Assembly: GCA_958450325.1 (NCBI GenBank)
Contig: OY288256.1
Coordinates: 50,858,953-50,922,952 of the forward strand
Length of the DNA stretch: 64,000 nucleotides
Direction: 5' to 3'
Origin: Agrostemma githago
Taxonomy: Eukaryota; Streptophyta; Magnoliopsida; Caryophyllales; Caryophyllaceae
Part shown: one piece after another, positions 1 to 11,339 of the stretch
Layout of the letters: every line of letters begins with the position of its first letter
Position numbering within the stretch: the stretch's first letter is position 1
Notes under the pieces: generated by a model
The model's database searches: none
What the model was told of the DNA's origin: nothing
What the model saw: the letters and a program-made list of their open reading frames with translations, nothing else
Position numbers and translations under genes: made by a program

Positions 1-145
1 CTGGGTCGTGTCCTGCTTGCTCTCGGGTTTTTGGCAATAATGATATCTATGGGGACCATGCTGTGTCATGTGCGGGGGTTGTCGGTATAAAATATCGGCA
101 TAACCTCGTCCGCAACACTCTTTTGGATATTTTTTTCGTTCTGAG
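1..145 (+). pseudogene. Left piece of a decayed reverse-transcriptase-related C-terminal fragment
   Basis: In one frame this stretch reads a GNNDIYGDHAVSC segment followed by KYRHNLVRNTLLDIFF. This resembles a conserved C-terminal segment found in plant proteins related to non-LTR reverse transcriptases (FGDHAxxC, then RHDLVRD). The reading frame shifts just before position 146, where the hAT element is inserted. The fragment resumes at 5633 with STGKEVDVGL. The upstream part lies outside the window. The family assignment comes from recall of the motif and was not searched. No function is expected. Confidence 0.5.
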
Positions 146-383
146 GTCTCGACTAGGGATGGCAACGGGTCGGGTCCACCCGGACCCGGACCCGAAGTTT
201 CAACCCTAGACCCAGACCCGACCCAAACACGAACGGGTCCAAAATTGTCAGACCCATACCCGAACCGGCCGGGTCTGGACCGGGTCCGGGTCTACGCGCG
301 GGTCCGCCTTATTTATTACGTTGTTTTTTTTTGGTGAAATGTAAGTATATATTAATCAAATAATCATTTACACAAGAATATGA

Positions 384-3300
384 CTACATCAAATTACGTA
401 GCCATCTAGCGTCTTTAGCCTTTAAAGGATATCTGATCTTACACATTATTCTATTGCGCACATCCATTTTAATCAGCTTCACAACATACTCCGATTGTTG
501 GACCATTCCCTCAATTTTGCACGAATTCCTCTGTCTCCACACATAATAAATGGTGGTCGTGATCACAGCCCGTAACACCTTGCATTGCAGCTTACTTCCT
601 CTTATTTTGGTCGCCCAGGTCAGCCCGTCACATTTCGGGATACTTTTTTTTTACCCAACCACAAAGTATGTCAACCACCCGAGAACTCCAGCTGCATCCA
701 ATAAATAGATGCTCTACAGTCTCAATATGTGATTCACATAAATAGCACAGGTCTGAGTCTGCCACACCAAACCTCAAAAGTTTATTCCGGGTGTTTAGAG
801 TGCCCCGAAAGACCAGCCAAGAGATAAAGCTATGTCTGGGGACATTCCAACCATTCCACACCAGCCTTGCCCACTCCACTCGCGGTTTTCGATTCTGGAG
901 ATCGTCGTAGGCCCTAGCAATCGAGTACACCGGGAGCGAACCATGCCACAACCCATTCTCGAACATATGCTTAATCTTGTCTTTAGCCTGACACACCTTC
1001 CTCCAAGTCCAGGTGACATCAGTGTTAGGCTGATACTCACCCCAATCAACTCCCTTCAGGTAAATACAATTAACCCACCTGACCCACAGTCTATCAGGCT
1101 GATCAAACACCCACGAGGCCAACTTCGCCACCGCAACCTCATTCCAAGTGATTAGATCCTTGAGACCAAGCACGCCTTCATCCTTGGGATAGCAAATTTT
1201 CTCCCAACTTACAAGAGCTCAACTAGATCCTTCTGTACCACCATCCCAAAGGAAGTTGCGACACAAAGAGCTAATGCGAGCCATCACATATTTAGGGATA
1301 ATGAAAATCATGGCCCAATAATTATGCAGCTGAGACAGCACAGACTGAACCAACGTCAGCCTGCCTGCATAAGATAGACGTCGTGCGCCTATACTCGAAA
1401 TCCTCGCCACAATCCGCGCTAGTAACTTCTCACAATTTCCTCGACCAATTCGGGTACACTGAATGGGCACTCCAAGGTATCGAAAAGGTAAAAAAAAAAC
1501 TCAACACAGCAAGAAAAAAGCAATATCTCGGCCTTCCTGTCATCATCAACACCTGCAAAATAGGCGTGAGACTTACCCAAGCTGATTGTCAAGCCCGACG
1601 CCCGGCTGAACTTATCAAATGCTCTCCACAAGTATTTCATCGAATCAATATCCCCTTTACAAAACAGTAGCAAATCATCTGCAAACACCAGGTGCGTAAG
1701 CTTCAATGGAGCACACCGCGGATGATACCTGAACTTCTTATCAACCGTGCCATTATCCAAAATGCGCGAAAAATATTCCATGCAGATCGTGAATAGCAAT
1801 GGTGACATTGGGTCCCCTTGTCTCAACCCCCTTTTTCCACGAAAGAAACCAAAATTGTCTCCATTCGCACAAAGTGTGAACGAGACCGATTTCACACATT
1901 CCATAATCAGCCTGCAGAAATGTGGAGGGAAATCCAAAGCCTGCGACATCTGCTCCACAAAACTCCACTCCACACTGTCATAAGCCTTGTGGATGTCCAC
2001 CTTAAATAAGCAACGAGGCGAGATATGGCTTCGTCTATACATTTTAATCAAGTCTTGGCAAATTAAAACATTCTCAACAATGCTCCTTCCCTCAATAAAA
2101 CCCCCTTGAGTAGGAGATATTATGTCAGGCAAAACCCGTGCTAGTCTCGTACAAATAATTTTGGCAATACATTTATATAAGACATTGCAACAAGCGATTG
2201 GCCTGAATTCTTTCACATTATTCGGCCTGTCAACTTTCGGGATCAAAGAAATATTACCACAGTTTATCTGTTTCAGCAATTTACCTGAAATGAAGAAATC
2301 TTTGACAGCAGCCACTACATCTTTCCCGACAATCTCCCAAGCATCAATAAAAAATTGGCTTGAGTAACCATCCGGTCCCGGATCCTTATCACGAGGAATA
2401 CTGAAGATCGCACGCTTAACCTCGTCCTCAGTAACAGACGCAGTCAGCCACTCCTTATGCTGCTCCGAACATGTCTTGCCTCGACGCACAATACCCAAGT
2501 TAATCGGCTCCACCACACAAGACTCACCGAGGAGAGCCGAGTAGTACCCGAGGAATGCATCCTCAATCGAAGCTTTGTCCCCACACGGACGTCCCTCAGC
2601 ATCACAAATGCTCGTAATAGCGTTACGAGCTCTTCGAGCCCTCAACAAACCATGAAAATAAGCGGAATTCACGTCCCCATCTCTAACCCATTTCTGCTTT
2701 GCCTTCTGGCTCCAAAACTCCGCTCGGGCAGCCTATAACACACGAACTGTGTCGTTCAATTCGGCCTCCTCCCGAAGAATATCAGGCGCTCGATCGGCTC
2801 TAATCCGATTTTGTATGTTAGTAAGCTTCAGCTCAGCCTGCTCACATTTGTTCTCAATATCTGCAAAACAACTCGAATTTAATTCTTTAAATGGCTTCTT
2901 AAGATTCTTAAGTTTCCTCACCACCCGGTACATTGGCGTCCCAACTATCGACTCACCCCACACCGTATTCACACAAGCCTCGAACTCCTTAGCTTTGCTT
3001 TACATATTCATATATTTGAAAGACCGATTCTTTCTCGCCGGTGGATTTTCTAATTGCACCATACAAGGACAATGATCGAACGTGCCCTCCGGCAAGAAAT
3101 TCGCAAAACATTCCGGGAATAGTCTCACAAAATCATCATTAACCAAACACCTGTCAATGCGACTGAAGACTCTGGTTTCTGTATTCTTGTGTTTGTTATT
3201 CCAAGTAAACCACGAGCCACATGCCCGGATATCACTTACCTCACATTTCGCTATACAATCTCGAAACTGGATCATCTCCTCATCCGAAGAAATGCCCCCC

Positions 3301-3791
3301 AGCCGTTCTCGAGGTTCAATTACACAATTAAAATCACCCATAATAATCCAAGGCCCCATCGCGGCGTATGATTCTAACTTTCGCCACAGTTCGGTTCGCT
3401 CAACCACACCATTAAAAGCATAAACTAAAGTAAGAAAGTATTCCTTACTCGCGTTCGACTTCACTTTCACATGGATGCTCTGATTACTGTACTCCAGGAT
3501 CGTTAAGTTGACTCTTGAATGTTTCCACAAAAGCCAAACACGGCCCCCATCATGACAATGATTATTCGTCGTTATGCTCCATTCATAGAACATGTTCTGA
3601 TGAACTTTCGCATAAGCTTTATTCTTTATTTTAGTCTCAAGAAGACCACACACATCAACATCTTGCTTCCTAAAGAACTCACTAATTGTACGTTGCTTAT
3701 TTATGTTACACATGCCCCGTACATTCCAAGCCCCGATGTTATACACTTCCATGAATAACAATTTCCATCCGAACTCCTTCCTTTTCTCCAC
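384..3791 (-). pseudogene. LINE ORF2 (endonuclease, reverse transcriptase, zinc-binding tail), broken
   Basis: The N-terminal endonuclease (3791-3000) shows NIGAWNVRGM, the LLETKI segment, GDFNCV and the FDHCP end, typical of exonuclease-endonuclease-phosphatase domains. The reverse transcriptase (2672-about 1480) shows ISLIPKVDRP, KVDIHKAYDSVEW, RGLRQGDPMSPLLF and the catalytic FADD box. The tail (1173-628) has the conserved W and C residues of the zf-RVT region. Breaks: TAA at 3000-3002, TAG at 2733-2735, a frameshift in an A/T run near 1480-1495, a stop at about 1219, and another shift near 620-640, after which the frame runs to 384. Known role: target-primed reverse transcription. Confidence 0.88.
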
Positions 3792-5094
3792 CTTCCTCGT
3801 TTCTCGTATTGCCCCCCACTATCTCCACAAAAGTATCCCCTTTGCTCCCACTCACATAGGTTCTCATGGCCAACCTAGAAGTACCCGCCTTAGCCAGTGG
3901 CGGTACCGAACCAGTACCCCTAGTAGCCACACCCGATCGTTGCAGCTGGCCAGCAAAGGTCTGCTTCTGCAGTTGCTGGTGATTCGGCTTACTCGCAGTG
4001 CGTGCTGCCACAATAGCCTCAGGCTGTTTTGTTTTAGCCAAAAATCTCGATTTCTTAAGTTCATCTTTCCTACATTCAGAAACCTCATTCCCATAGCCCC
4101 TACATTTGGAACAGCACACCGGTTTCCATTCATATTTCACACTAATTTCAATCAAGTTCCCCTTCTCATCTAGAAACTTAATCACATTCTTGAATTTTTG
4201 GCCTATTTTAGCCACAACCATAACTCTAGCATAACCCAATCTAGTCCGTTCTTCCGTAGCTAAGTCAGATTTGACATACTGCTCAACCAAACTAGCTATT
4301 CTGGGCAAGCACCGACCCCAGAATTTGAGTGATAGGTCATGCAATTGTATCCAAATCGGAACCTCAAGCACATCATTTTTATCTAACTTCGCATCCGAGG
4401 TCCATTCCTTCACTATTAAAGGTTTATTATCAAACATGAAGCAGCCATAGTCAAGAACCTTTACCTTAGCAGCGCTGTCCTTGAACCGAACTATGAAAAT
4501 TCTGTTTGGCATAAACGAAATTTTGTTTATTCCATGTTCCTTCCATATTCTTCGCACAAACCCTTCAACGACTTCCCATGGAGGATTTGCCCCCAAAATG
4601 AAACAATACACGGCATTGCTCCAATACTCGATTTCTTCATCTACATCCTCATCCGAGAAACGTAGCAATTCTTCTTCCTCCTCCAACTCGATGGTTTTCT
4701 TCCCATTCCTCTGTTGCTAGCCTGACGTGTTGCCCAAATCAAGATTGCCGGATTCCGGCACAAAATCTGGTACGTACTCATCATCATCATCCTCGGTGTC
4801 CGATGCATACACCATCCCCGGGATGTCCTTCGCCGCATCCGAGATTGGCGTCGTCGAACTGTTGCCCGATTGAGTCGAACTGTCATCCAAATTGGCATTC
4901 TTAAAAGCTTTACGTAACAATTCTTCTTTTGCCTTACGAGTAACGGGTTTCATCGGTCTAGGGCCCTTTTGCACTGCTCTCGCCTTCGGCCTCATCGAGA
5001 CAGGTTGACCAGAATCGCCGGCCAGCGTAACGTACCACGCACGCTGCACACGAACCAAGCACGCCGGAAATCTCTTTTTTTCGCCGGAAATCAC
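3739..5094 (-). pseudogene. LINE ORF1 (nucleic-acid-binding, gag-like), broken
   Basis: One frame runs from an ATG at 5094 to a stop at 3739 and is interrupted by a TAG at 4717-4719. The N-terminal third is basic and then acidic (a DTEDDDDEYVPDF stretch). The middle has a DUF4283-like core (FIVRFKDSAAKVKVLDYG, then PLIVKEW and PIWIQLHDL). A cysteine motif CSKCRGYGNEVSEC follows, where the usual histidine of the CCHC knuckle is asparagine. ORF1 proteins of plant L1 elements bind the element RNA. The nonsense codon and the lost zinc ligand suggest an inactive product. Confidence 0.8.
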
Positions 5095-5632
5095 CAGAGC
5101 AGCCCAAAGGGTTTTTTTTATTACGTTGTTATATTATTCATTGTTTCAATGGAAATTTCGTAGAAAAACACGAACTTAATTTCCGAAAAAAACTACGTAA
5201 TGTCTTGAGTCATCCTTACGCATAAGATCTTAAAAAAGTGTTTACAAATCACGCATAAAAATGATAAAAAAAAATGTCTACAAGTCTCACAATACAACCG
5301 GAACGTCTCACAAAATATAACACAACGGTCGTCTTAAAAACATTCGTCACAAAGTAATTCATTAAAAAACATATTATGTGATACATGAGTCACTGCTCGG
5401 TATGTTTAATGAATTAAAATTTTAATTTTTTTTTTAACGGGTCCACGGGTCTACGGGTCGGGTCCGGGTCCCAAAATTCAGACCCGTACCCGTACCCGAA
5501 TTTTTTGGGGAGGACCCAGACCCGACCCATGCCAATCGGGTCTGGAAAATTTAGACCCAGACCCGACCCATTCGGGTCCGACCCGCCGGGTCTGGGTCGG
5601 GTCTTAGACCCATTGTCATCTCTAGTCTCGAC

Positions 5633-6020
5633 GGGTAAGGAGGTCGATGTTGGCCTGATCAACGATCATGATAGATCTTTGCGTCCCGCAAATTTGCTGC
5701 TTTATTCGTGGAATAAGGGGTGTGACGTATGTGTGGATCTTACTGGGTCTTCACCTTAGACTCACTCCGGGCTCTCCGAATTCATTCCAGGTCGTGTGGT
5801 GGGCGACGCTGCTCGGCGCAAGTGTGCTAAGTACTGGGGCATGTGCGCGGGACTTGGATATGGGTTCTTGACTTTTTCCTTTTCTTCACTGGGGGAATTG
5901 GAGGTGGGTGCTATTATCTTGCTCAAAAGGATTAAAAAAAATTCGATAGCGCAAGATGTCGGAGCACAAATAGCTAAGGAGGTGAGGGCCCATATAGTAA
6001 ATTCCTTTTACTCGACTTAG
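5633..6020 (+). pseudogene. Right piece of the same reverse-transcriptase-related fragment
   Basis: After the hAT element the frame continues as TGKEVDVGLINDHDRSLRPA, then DVCVDLTGSSP. It meets one in-frame TAG at 5757-5759 and continues in the same frame through RKCAKYWGMCAGLGYGF, FSFSSLGELE and LLKRIKKNSIAQDVGA to a stop near 6018. Order and spacing fit the C-terminal tail of plant reverse-transcriptase-related proteins. Just downstream (about 6018-6055) a second copy of the IAKxxxAHIV segment appears, so the extreme 3' end is partly duplicated. With the nonsense codon, the frameshift at the left piece and the 5.5-kb insertion, this is a dead fragment. Confidence 0.55.
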
Positions 6021-6743
6021 CTTTGCTATAGCTAAGGGGATGGAGGCCCATATAGTATTCGGCTACCTACTAATTTTTTGTAAACTGTGTTTTGATTCAT
6101 CAATAAAATTCTCCTAAAAAAAATAACAATAATCCATCTTCTACTAAAAGAATAGGGAGTTCTAAAAAATGGGACACGTGTTACCCTCTCCTTCAATTTT
6201 TTCCCGCCCTTTTCATCCACCCTTTCAATGTCATTTCCTTCGTCTTTCGCTAATATAATGACTTATGAAAATAATGGGAATAATACTCATTGATAGGATA
6301 TACTGTCATTTCACGAATATATTCATTGATACTAAAGGAATATACCTAATACTCATTGACACATGAAATATTTATTTGAGTCAAATAATAATATTATAAT
6401 AATTATGTAAATCTCTGAGTATAATATAACTTAGAGTAATTCGTTAACATTAAAAAATTTCCTCCAAAAGTTTCAATTTCTCAATTTTAAAAATAAATAA
6501 TTTAGGCTAGAAATAATAATTTAACTCATATATATTTATAAAATTCTCATCGTACCCATTATCTTTTTTGATAAATTATAAAAATTGAAAAGTATTTTTT
6601 AAAAAAATTGCAAATATTTACTTTGATATTATTTGACTTAGTTTAACCCTCTTATACTAAGAGAATAAGATCAGAGAAACTAGAATTACGCTTACGTGTC
6701 ATCACAAGAATGAAAGTTTTTCCGCAAAAAAAAATATATTATA

Positions 6744-6962
6744 CTTCCTCCAAGTTTCTATCTTCTTCCCACTTACCATTTTCATCCAAGTTTCTATCTT
6801 CTTCCCATTTCATTTCTTTCCTTATTTGGTCATACTTTTTCAATATTTTAATCCATTTATACACTAACTTTATTACTTTTCATTACTTTTTCATTTCCAA
6901 CCCATACTTCCTTATTAGATGTGCCATTTTGGAATGGGAAGAACATTAAAACTTGGAGGAAG
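6744..6962. mobile_element. Stowaway-like MITE
   Basis: Ends CTTCCTCCAAGTTTC and, inverted, CTTCCTCCAAGTTTT, with the similarity continuing for about 28 bp. Both ends are flanked by TA (6742-6743, 6963-6964). Size (219 bp), AT content and TA duplication match Tc1/mariner-derived Stowaway elements. Near the left end a unit of about 35 bp (CCAAGTTTCTATCTTCTTCC) is duplicated in tandem. Confidence 0.7.
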
Positions 6963-7052
6963 TACAATGTTTTTAGTATATTACAAAATAAATGGGTTAT
7001 ATTCCACTAATTTTTAACATCTTATTAAAAATAATCATTACAAATAACATAC

Positions 7053-7874
7053 TGATGCGAGTTCAGTTTGCAGGGTTGTTTTGATCGGTTCATATCTCGA
7101 GTTATACTGGGAAATTTGTAGTCATTCAAAATGCAGGAGATAGATTTCGAGCTTATCTTTCCAATGACTACTCGTGAAGGTTCATTGAACAAGTATTGAC
7201 GAAGTTATGCACCAAACAAGTCAACTGTGCATTGAAAAACGCTGCTGTTAAATTCTTTGACGGAATTGTTTCTTTGCCTCGATTTTCTTTAAAGCTTTCA
7301 ATAAATTCCCGAGGAGAAGAGCTGCTATCTTCAAGTCCGCTTAATCAAGACTACTCGTGAAAACATGGAGCATTGTACCCATAATGTACAATGAATGTAA
7401 CGTGTTGGTCCTTGGTAGTTGCCTGATTTTAGTCATCCTAGTTCTTTGTAGTTTATTTTTCTAGTTCTTTGTAATTTGATTTCCTAGTTCTTTGTTCTAG
7501 CATTTAAGAAGTTTGACTTGGGTGGCTGATTTTTGCCTTGCCCTTCTCGTGCTTAATGGCTATTTATAGCCTTTAGTTTGTTTGTAAACGGGAGATTTTA
7601 AAAAAAGAAAATTGTAAGCTTTTGCTTGTTTAATTTTAATTGTCGAGTTACAATTAAGAGTCTTAGAGTTCGACGCGTTTTCGAGTTCTAATTCCCGCTT
7701 ATTCAATCGAGTGTTTGAATAGCGACCCGCTTAGTTGAGATATAGGTCTATCTCACTTAGCATACTATCCCTTTTGTTTTACTTTTATCTATTTTTGTTT
7801 GTTTCTTGTCGTGACTAGCAACTTTGTTTCGTGTCCTTGTGATACGAGATCAAGGTCCGTTCCAAATCACATCA
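7053..7874 (+). mobile_element. Solo LTR (822 bp)
   Basis: The unit starts TGATGCGAGTTCAG and ends AATCACATCA (TG...CA) and is flanked by the perfect 5-bp repeat CATAC (7048-7052, 7875-7879). A TATA-like stretch lies in its second half (GGCTATTTATAGCC near 7560). No coding sequence and no second copy occur nearby, so it is best read as a solo LTR left by LTR-LTR recombination. The superfamily cannot be told from the LTR alone. Confidence 0.7.
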
Positions 7875-8037
7875 CATACCAAACATCAAAATACCTATTA
7901 TGAACAAATAGGTAATAAAAAATGTAAATGTTACGTAGTACTCCGTATTAATTGCCTATATAAATATCTTGATTCAAAATATATGCAATAAACATATTAA
8001 CTCAAACAATCGTGCAATTGCACGGGGTCTAATCTAG

Positions 8038-8789
8038 TATTAATAACAAAAATAATAATACGGAGTAATATAACAATAATACTCTCGAATATGCATCTTA
8101 CATTTCGAGATACCCACTTTTTTTAATATAACGTAAAATATATCTTTAAGAAATTGTATTAATGAAAACTTTTTTAGTAGTCATTGACGGTAATTTTTCT
8201 AATAAGTGTTTAGTGTTCGCTAGCACAACACACGTTAATAGGTTAATTAAAAAGATTTTCAAGCAAGCATATTATTTAAGTATGATAAATACTACCGTAC
8301 GTATAAGTTAATATTTCAATTTTTTATGAAAATATGGTTGAGAACTCTTCTTCAATTGATCTATTAACCTGTCATATGTGTTTAAGTGATCACATGTTAG
8401 AAAACTTGAAATAAAAAAACATACCGTACAAAGTTTATTTTGAGTGGATAGAAATCTTAGATAGTGATCCTTATAAATTATAACTAATCATATCAATAAG
8501 TTAAAATAGAAAAAATAACCCAAAACTTCAATAAAAATACTCCTTGTATTGTTTTGTAATGTTAAACTCGTATTAATGAGTATGGCCTGATTCACTTATT
8601 TAGTTGCTCTACGTATTGGGTTTTCTTTCCCTTTTGAATAAAGAAAAGAAAAAAAAAAGAAAAAGACATGAGTGGGAAAAAACAAAATCCACACACCAAG
8701 TTACCAGCTCACCACACAACAATGATAGATTTAGCACTTTTTTACACTTTTTTTTTTCTAATTTATTTAAATAAATAAATAAATAAAAA
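8038..8789. other. AT-rich intergenic stretch without genes
   Basis: No credible coding frame, RNA gene or bounded repeat is seen. There are scattered poly(A)/poly(T) runs and an AAATAAAT repeat just before 8789. Confidence 0.5.
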
Positions 8790-8880
8790 CTTCCTCCAAA
8801 TTTTATTTATCTTTCCATTTATTTTTGGCACAATTTTTTTTTTGTAATAAATATAAAATGATAAATTTAATAATGAGTAG

Positions 8881-9120
8881 GTCTCATGAGAGACGCTCCC
8901 TCATTAGCTTTACTGAGAGATTAAATACAAATGGAAGTACTAGTGGTATCAAACCTAATAGAAGTAGATACGATTAACATAAAAGAGTATACAAATATAA
9001 AGCGAGTACGCTTGTTATAAACACAGGTACAAAACAAAGTTGTCATTTAAGGGTACGAATATGACATAGAGTGGTACTGAAGAGTGGTCTCTCAATAAGT
9101 TATTGAGAAACCGTCTCTTC
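8881..9120. mobile_element. Small inverted-repeat element with GGTCTC/GAGACC ends
   Basis: The left arm GAGACGCTCCCTCATTAGC and the inverted right arm GAGACGGTTTCTCAATAAC continue as imperfect inverted repeats for about 30 bp. The unit interrupts sequence that is contiguous in the related MITE at 32836. No clear target duplication, so the boundaries are approximate. Confidence 0.45.
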
Positions 9121-9243
9121 CAAGAATTTGTGTTTAATAAATATTGAGGGTCAAATGGTAAGTGAGTGTAATAAGAAATAATAAAAGTGTAACGTGTTGT
9201 AAATAGTAAGACTAGTATAGTAAAAAGTATGACCCATCGGAAC

Positions 9244-10503
9244 TACTTTTTACCGTTGGCGTTAATTACGTAAAATGATGACTTTGCCCCTGCTATTTAT
9301 TTTCGAAATAATATTACTTTTACATTTTATAAATTATCGGTTTATTAAAACTCGATAATAAAACCGTTTTTTTATTATCGTAATAAACCAAAACCGACTA
9401 GCTATATAGTTAGTATATGAAATTACATAAAATGACGAGTTCTCCCTTGCAATTAATTTTCGAAATATTATCCATTTACATTTTATAGAGTATTGGTTTA
9501 TTAGAACTCGATAATAAAAACCGTTTTTTTCGATTATCGTTACGCTTCCGGTTTTAAACAGTTAATTAGATTATTAATTAACGACTCAATACAATTTAAT
9601 AAACCTAACTAACAAATACAAGTAATACGCAAATTAAATCCTAATTAATCTACGACAAGTCGACATTCAGGTTTTATTATACAAATAGGTGCAATTTTTT
9701 TTTTAAAAAAAAGTTCTTCGACTGACCGATCGACAAGTCGAAAAAGTTCTTCGACCTTTTTTTTCCTTTGTGGCTTAATTTATAAACTTAAAAAATGTCG
9801 GAATTTTTTTTGTGCCCCCTAGGTCAAAAATCCTATGTCCGCCACTGGACATACACAGCGAAAGGGAGATTTAGAAGTCGACTTAAACCGATAAATCTAT
9901 CCCGATCTACGATGAATCGATTTAATTGCGTGAATAAGTAAAACTCGCGAAAAAAATCGAAGAATACGTCCAATTGTAGCACGATCAATCGATTAACACC
10001 GCTTGTGGAAATGTAAAACCCGTTCCTCAAGGTTCGTGAAATAAGGAACTCGATATTTTAGGAAACCGGTTCGTAATATATACTCGATTTGTAATTTTGA
10101 TTTTCTAGAGAAATGAAACGAAAAATCGAAAATGAATAATGAAATGCTTTTGAAGTTTTTATAATAAGTTGTGGGCTTTTAATGAGGACGATTGTGTGGA
10201 TTTATGTCGAGTTTTTTAAACGGTTTTTTAAAAAACGCTTAATTTGAGTCGAGTTTCAAAATAAAATACTGAACATGTTTTTTAAAATATGAAGCGGAAA
10301 AAAAAAACGACGTAATAAGTGTCAATTAAAACACGGTTTCTAAAAAAGTCGATTTGGTGGAGTCGGTTTCAAAATTAGAAATCGTAAATATTACCGACTT
10401 CGTGAATCGAAAATATTACAAACAAAAAATAAAAAATACGGAGTAAAATCTAATGAAGGGCAAAGTCGTCATTTTACATAATTAACGCCGGCGGTAAGAA
10501 GTA
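9244..10503. mobile_element. Long terminal-inverted-repeat DNA element, superfamily unclear
   Basis: About 46 bp of each end match in inverted orientation: left TACTTTTTACCGTTGGCGTT continuing through TAAAATGATGACTTTGCCC, right (inverted) TACTTCTTACCGCCGGCGTT continuing through TAAAATGACGACTTTGCCC. Inside the left half, about 110 bp (9262-9370) recurs 159 bp further on (9421-9530). No transposase is visible. Flanks show at most a TA. Confidence 0.6.
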
Positions 10504-10622
10504 AAGCACCGACGGACCGACGGTAAAGAGTATTCCCCCAAAACGAAAAGAAACCAAATGGAAAGATAAAAAAAAGACGGACCAAAAAGGAATACGGGAA
10601 GATAAAAGAAAACCGGAGGAAG

Positions 10623-11332
10623 CAGTAAAAACAAAAGATCTAACATAGCGCACACTCAATCGTGCATTATAACATACGGAAGGAAGGAAAGATTCAAACT
10701 CATATTGTCTACGATGTCTAGTCTTAACTAGACCTGACAATCGAGAAGGATTCAGGTCGAGCCACTTTCGGGTTCTGAAATTCAGGTTGACCTCGTGTCA
10801 GGCTGGATCGTTTCGGGTTCAGGTCATTTTCAACTTTTATAAGGATATCAACTCGTTTTCTCTGATAACATTCGGGTCAGTTTTGGATCAGGCCGGGTGT
10901 AATCGGGTTACGTGTCAAACTCGAATCTTTAATTATGGTATCGAATCAGGTTCAGATTTCCGTTGATTTATTGGAATCAAATTAGTTTTGTCAGGTATAA
11001 TCTTAACCACTAAACAACTGATAGAAATAGGGTGTATTAGTAGCAATTTAGCAAGGATATAAACTCAAGATCCACATGAGTATTTGACCAAATCATAATT
11101 AATTTAAATGAGATGAGCACTTACTCGTAACAAAAAGAACTTTCCATCACCATTCGATCTCCCTTCGATTTCATTAATCAAATTTCCCGAAATGACCCCT
11201 ACAAATCCAACATCAAAGTGGCATCACATCAACATCAAAGTGGCAAACCCCCCCACCACCCTACTTCAATTCAAGGGTCATTTTAGTCTTTTCTCATGAC
11301 TGTCGGTCCAGTTAACCCTAGTTAACACACCA
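10623..11332. other. Intergenic stretch upstream of NDL
   Basis: No gene. Between about 10733 and 10920 many GGGTC/TTCGGGT words follow a TAGACCTGACAATCG start, resembling one end of another hAT derivative. No matching right end was found. The rest is the probable promoter region of the NDL gene. Confidence 0.45.
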
Positions 11333-11339
11333 TATATAA
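11333..11339 (+). promoter_or_regulatory. Probable TATA box of NDL
   Basis: TATATAA lies 262 bp upstream of the NDL start codon, in a CCATATATAACC context. A pyrimidine-rich CT repeat (11430-11446) follows and would fall in the 5' leader. Transcription start was not determined. Confidence 0.5.

Larger units (their letters stand above)
326..5116 (-). mobile_element. Decayed L1-type LINE retrotransposon
   Basis: A 4.8-kb minus-strand element lies inside the hAT element. A 13-14 bp direct repeat ending TTACGTTGTT flanks it (312-325 and 5117-5130). The poly(T) run next to the left repeat is the poly(A) tail of the minus-strand copy. ORF1 has a DUF4283-like region and a zinc-knuckle-like motif. 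ORF2 has endonuclease, reverse transcriptase and a C-terminal zinc-binding region. This order is that of plant L1 elements. At least five stops or frameshifts are visible, so this copy cannot move itself. Confidence 0.88.
154..5624. mobile_element. Non-autonomous hAT-type DNA transposon (about 0.67 kb) enlarged by a nested LINE
   Basis: The left end reads TAGGGATGGCAACGGGTC. The reverse complement of the right end reads TAGAGATGACAATGGGTC, matching at 15 of 18 positions. Both ends are directly flanked by the perfect 8-bp duplication GTCTCGAC (146-153 and 5625-5632), the hAT signature. Subterminal DNA on both sides (160-310, 5440-5610) is packed with GGGTC/GACCC words, typical of plant hAT derivatives. 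Removing the nested LINE and one target duplication leaves about 666 bp with no coding capacity, so it must have been moved by a transposase supplied elsewhere. Confidence 0.85.
6137..8037 (+). mobile_element. Candidate non-autonomous Helitron carrying a MITE and a solo LTR
   Basis: The right end has a Helitron-like 3' terminus: a 14-bp palindrome CGTGCAATTGCACG (8011-8024), then nine bases, then CTAG (8034-8037) followed by T. The left candidate end begins TCTTCTACTAAAAG at 6137 after an A, as expected for insertion between A and T. A second similar start (TCTTATACTAAGAG) occurs near 6650, so the true 5' end is uncertain and two related copies may be overlaid. No Rep/helicase coding is visible. 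Confidence 0.4.
8790..10622. mobile_element. Stowaway-like MITE split by two later insertions
   Basis: The left end CTTCCTCCAAATTTTATTT (8790) and the right end ACGGGAAGATAAAAGAAAAC then CGGAGGAAG (to 10622) match the two ends of the intact MITE at 32836-33053. So do interior pieces: AATATAAAATGATAAATTTA near 8850 and TGTAAATAGTAAGA with AAAAGTATGACCCA near 9200. The matching pieces are separated by the GGTCTC-type element (about 8881-9120) and the long-TIR element (9244-10503). No TA duplication survives at the outer ends. Confidence 0.5.

Noticed and set aside
832..1155. Plus-strand open frames across 832-3758
   Set aside because: They are antisense shadows of the LINE ORF2 and ORF1 reading frames on the minus strand.
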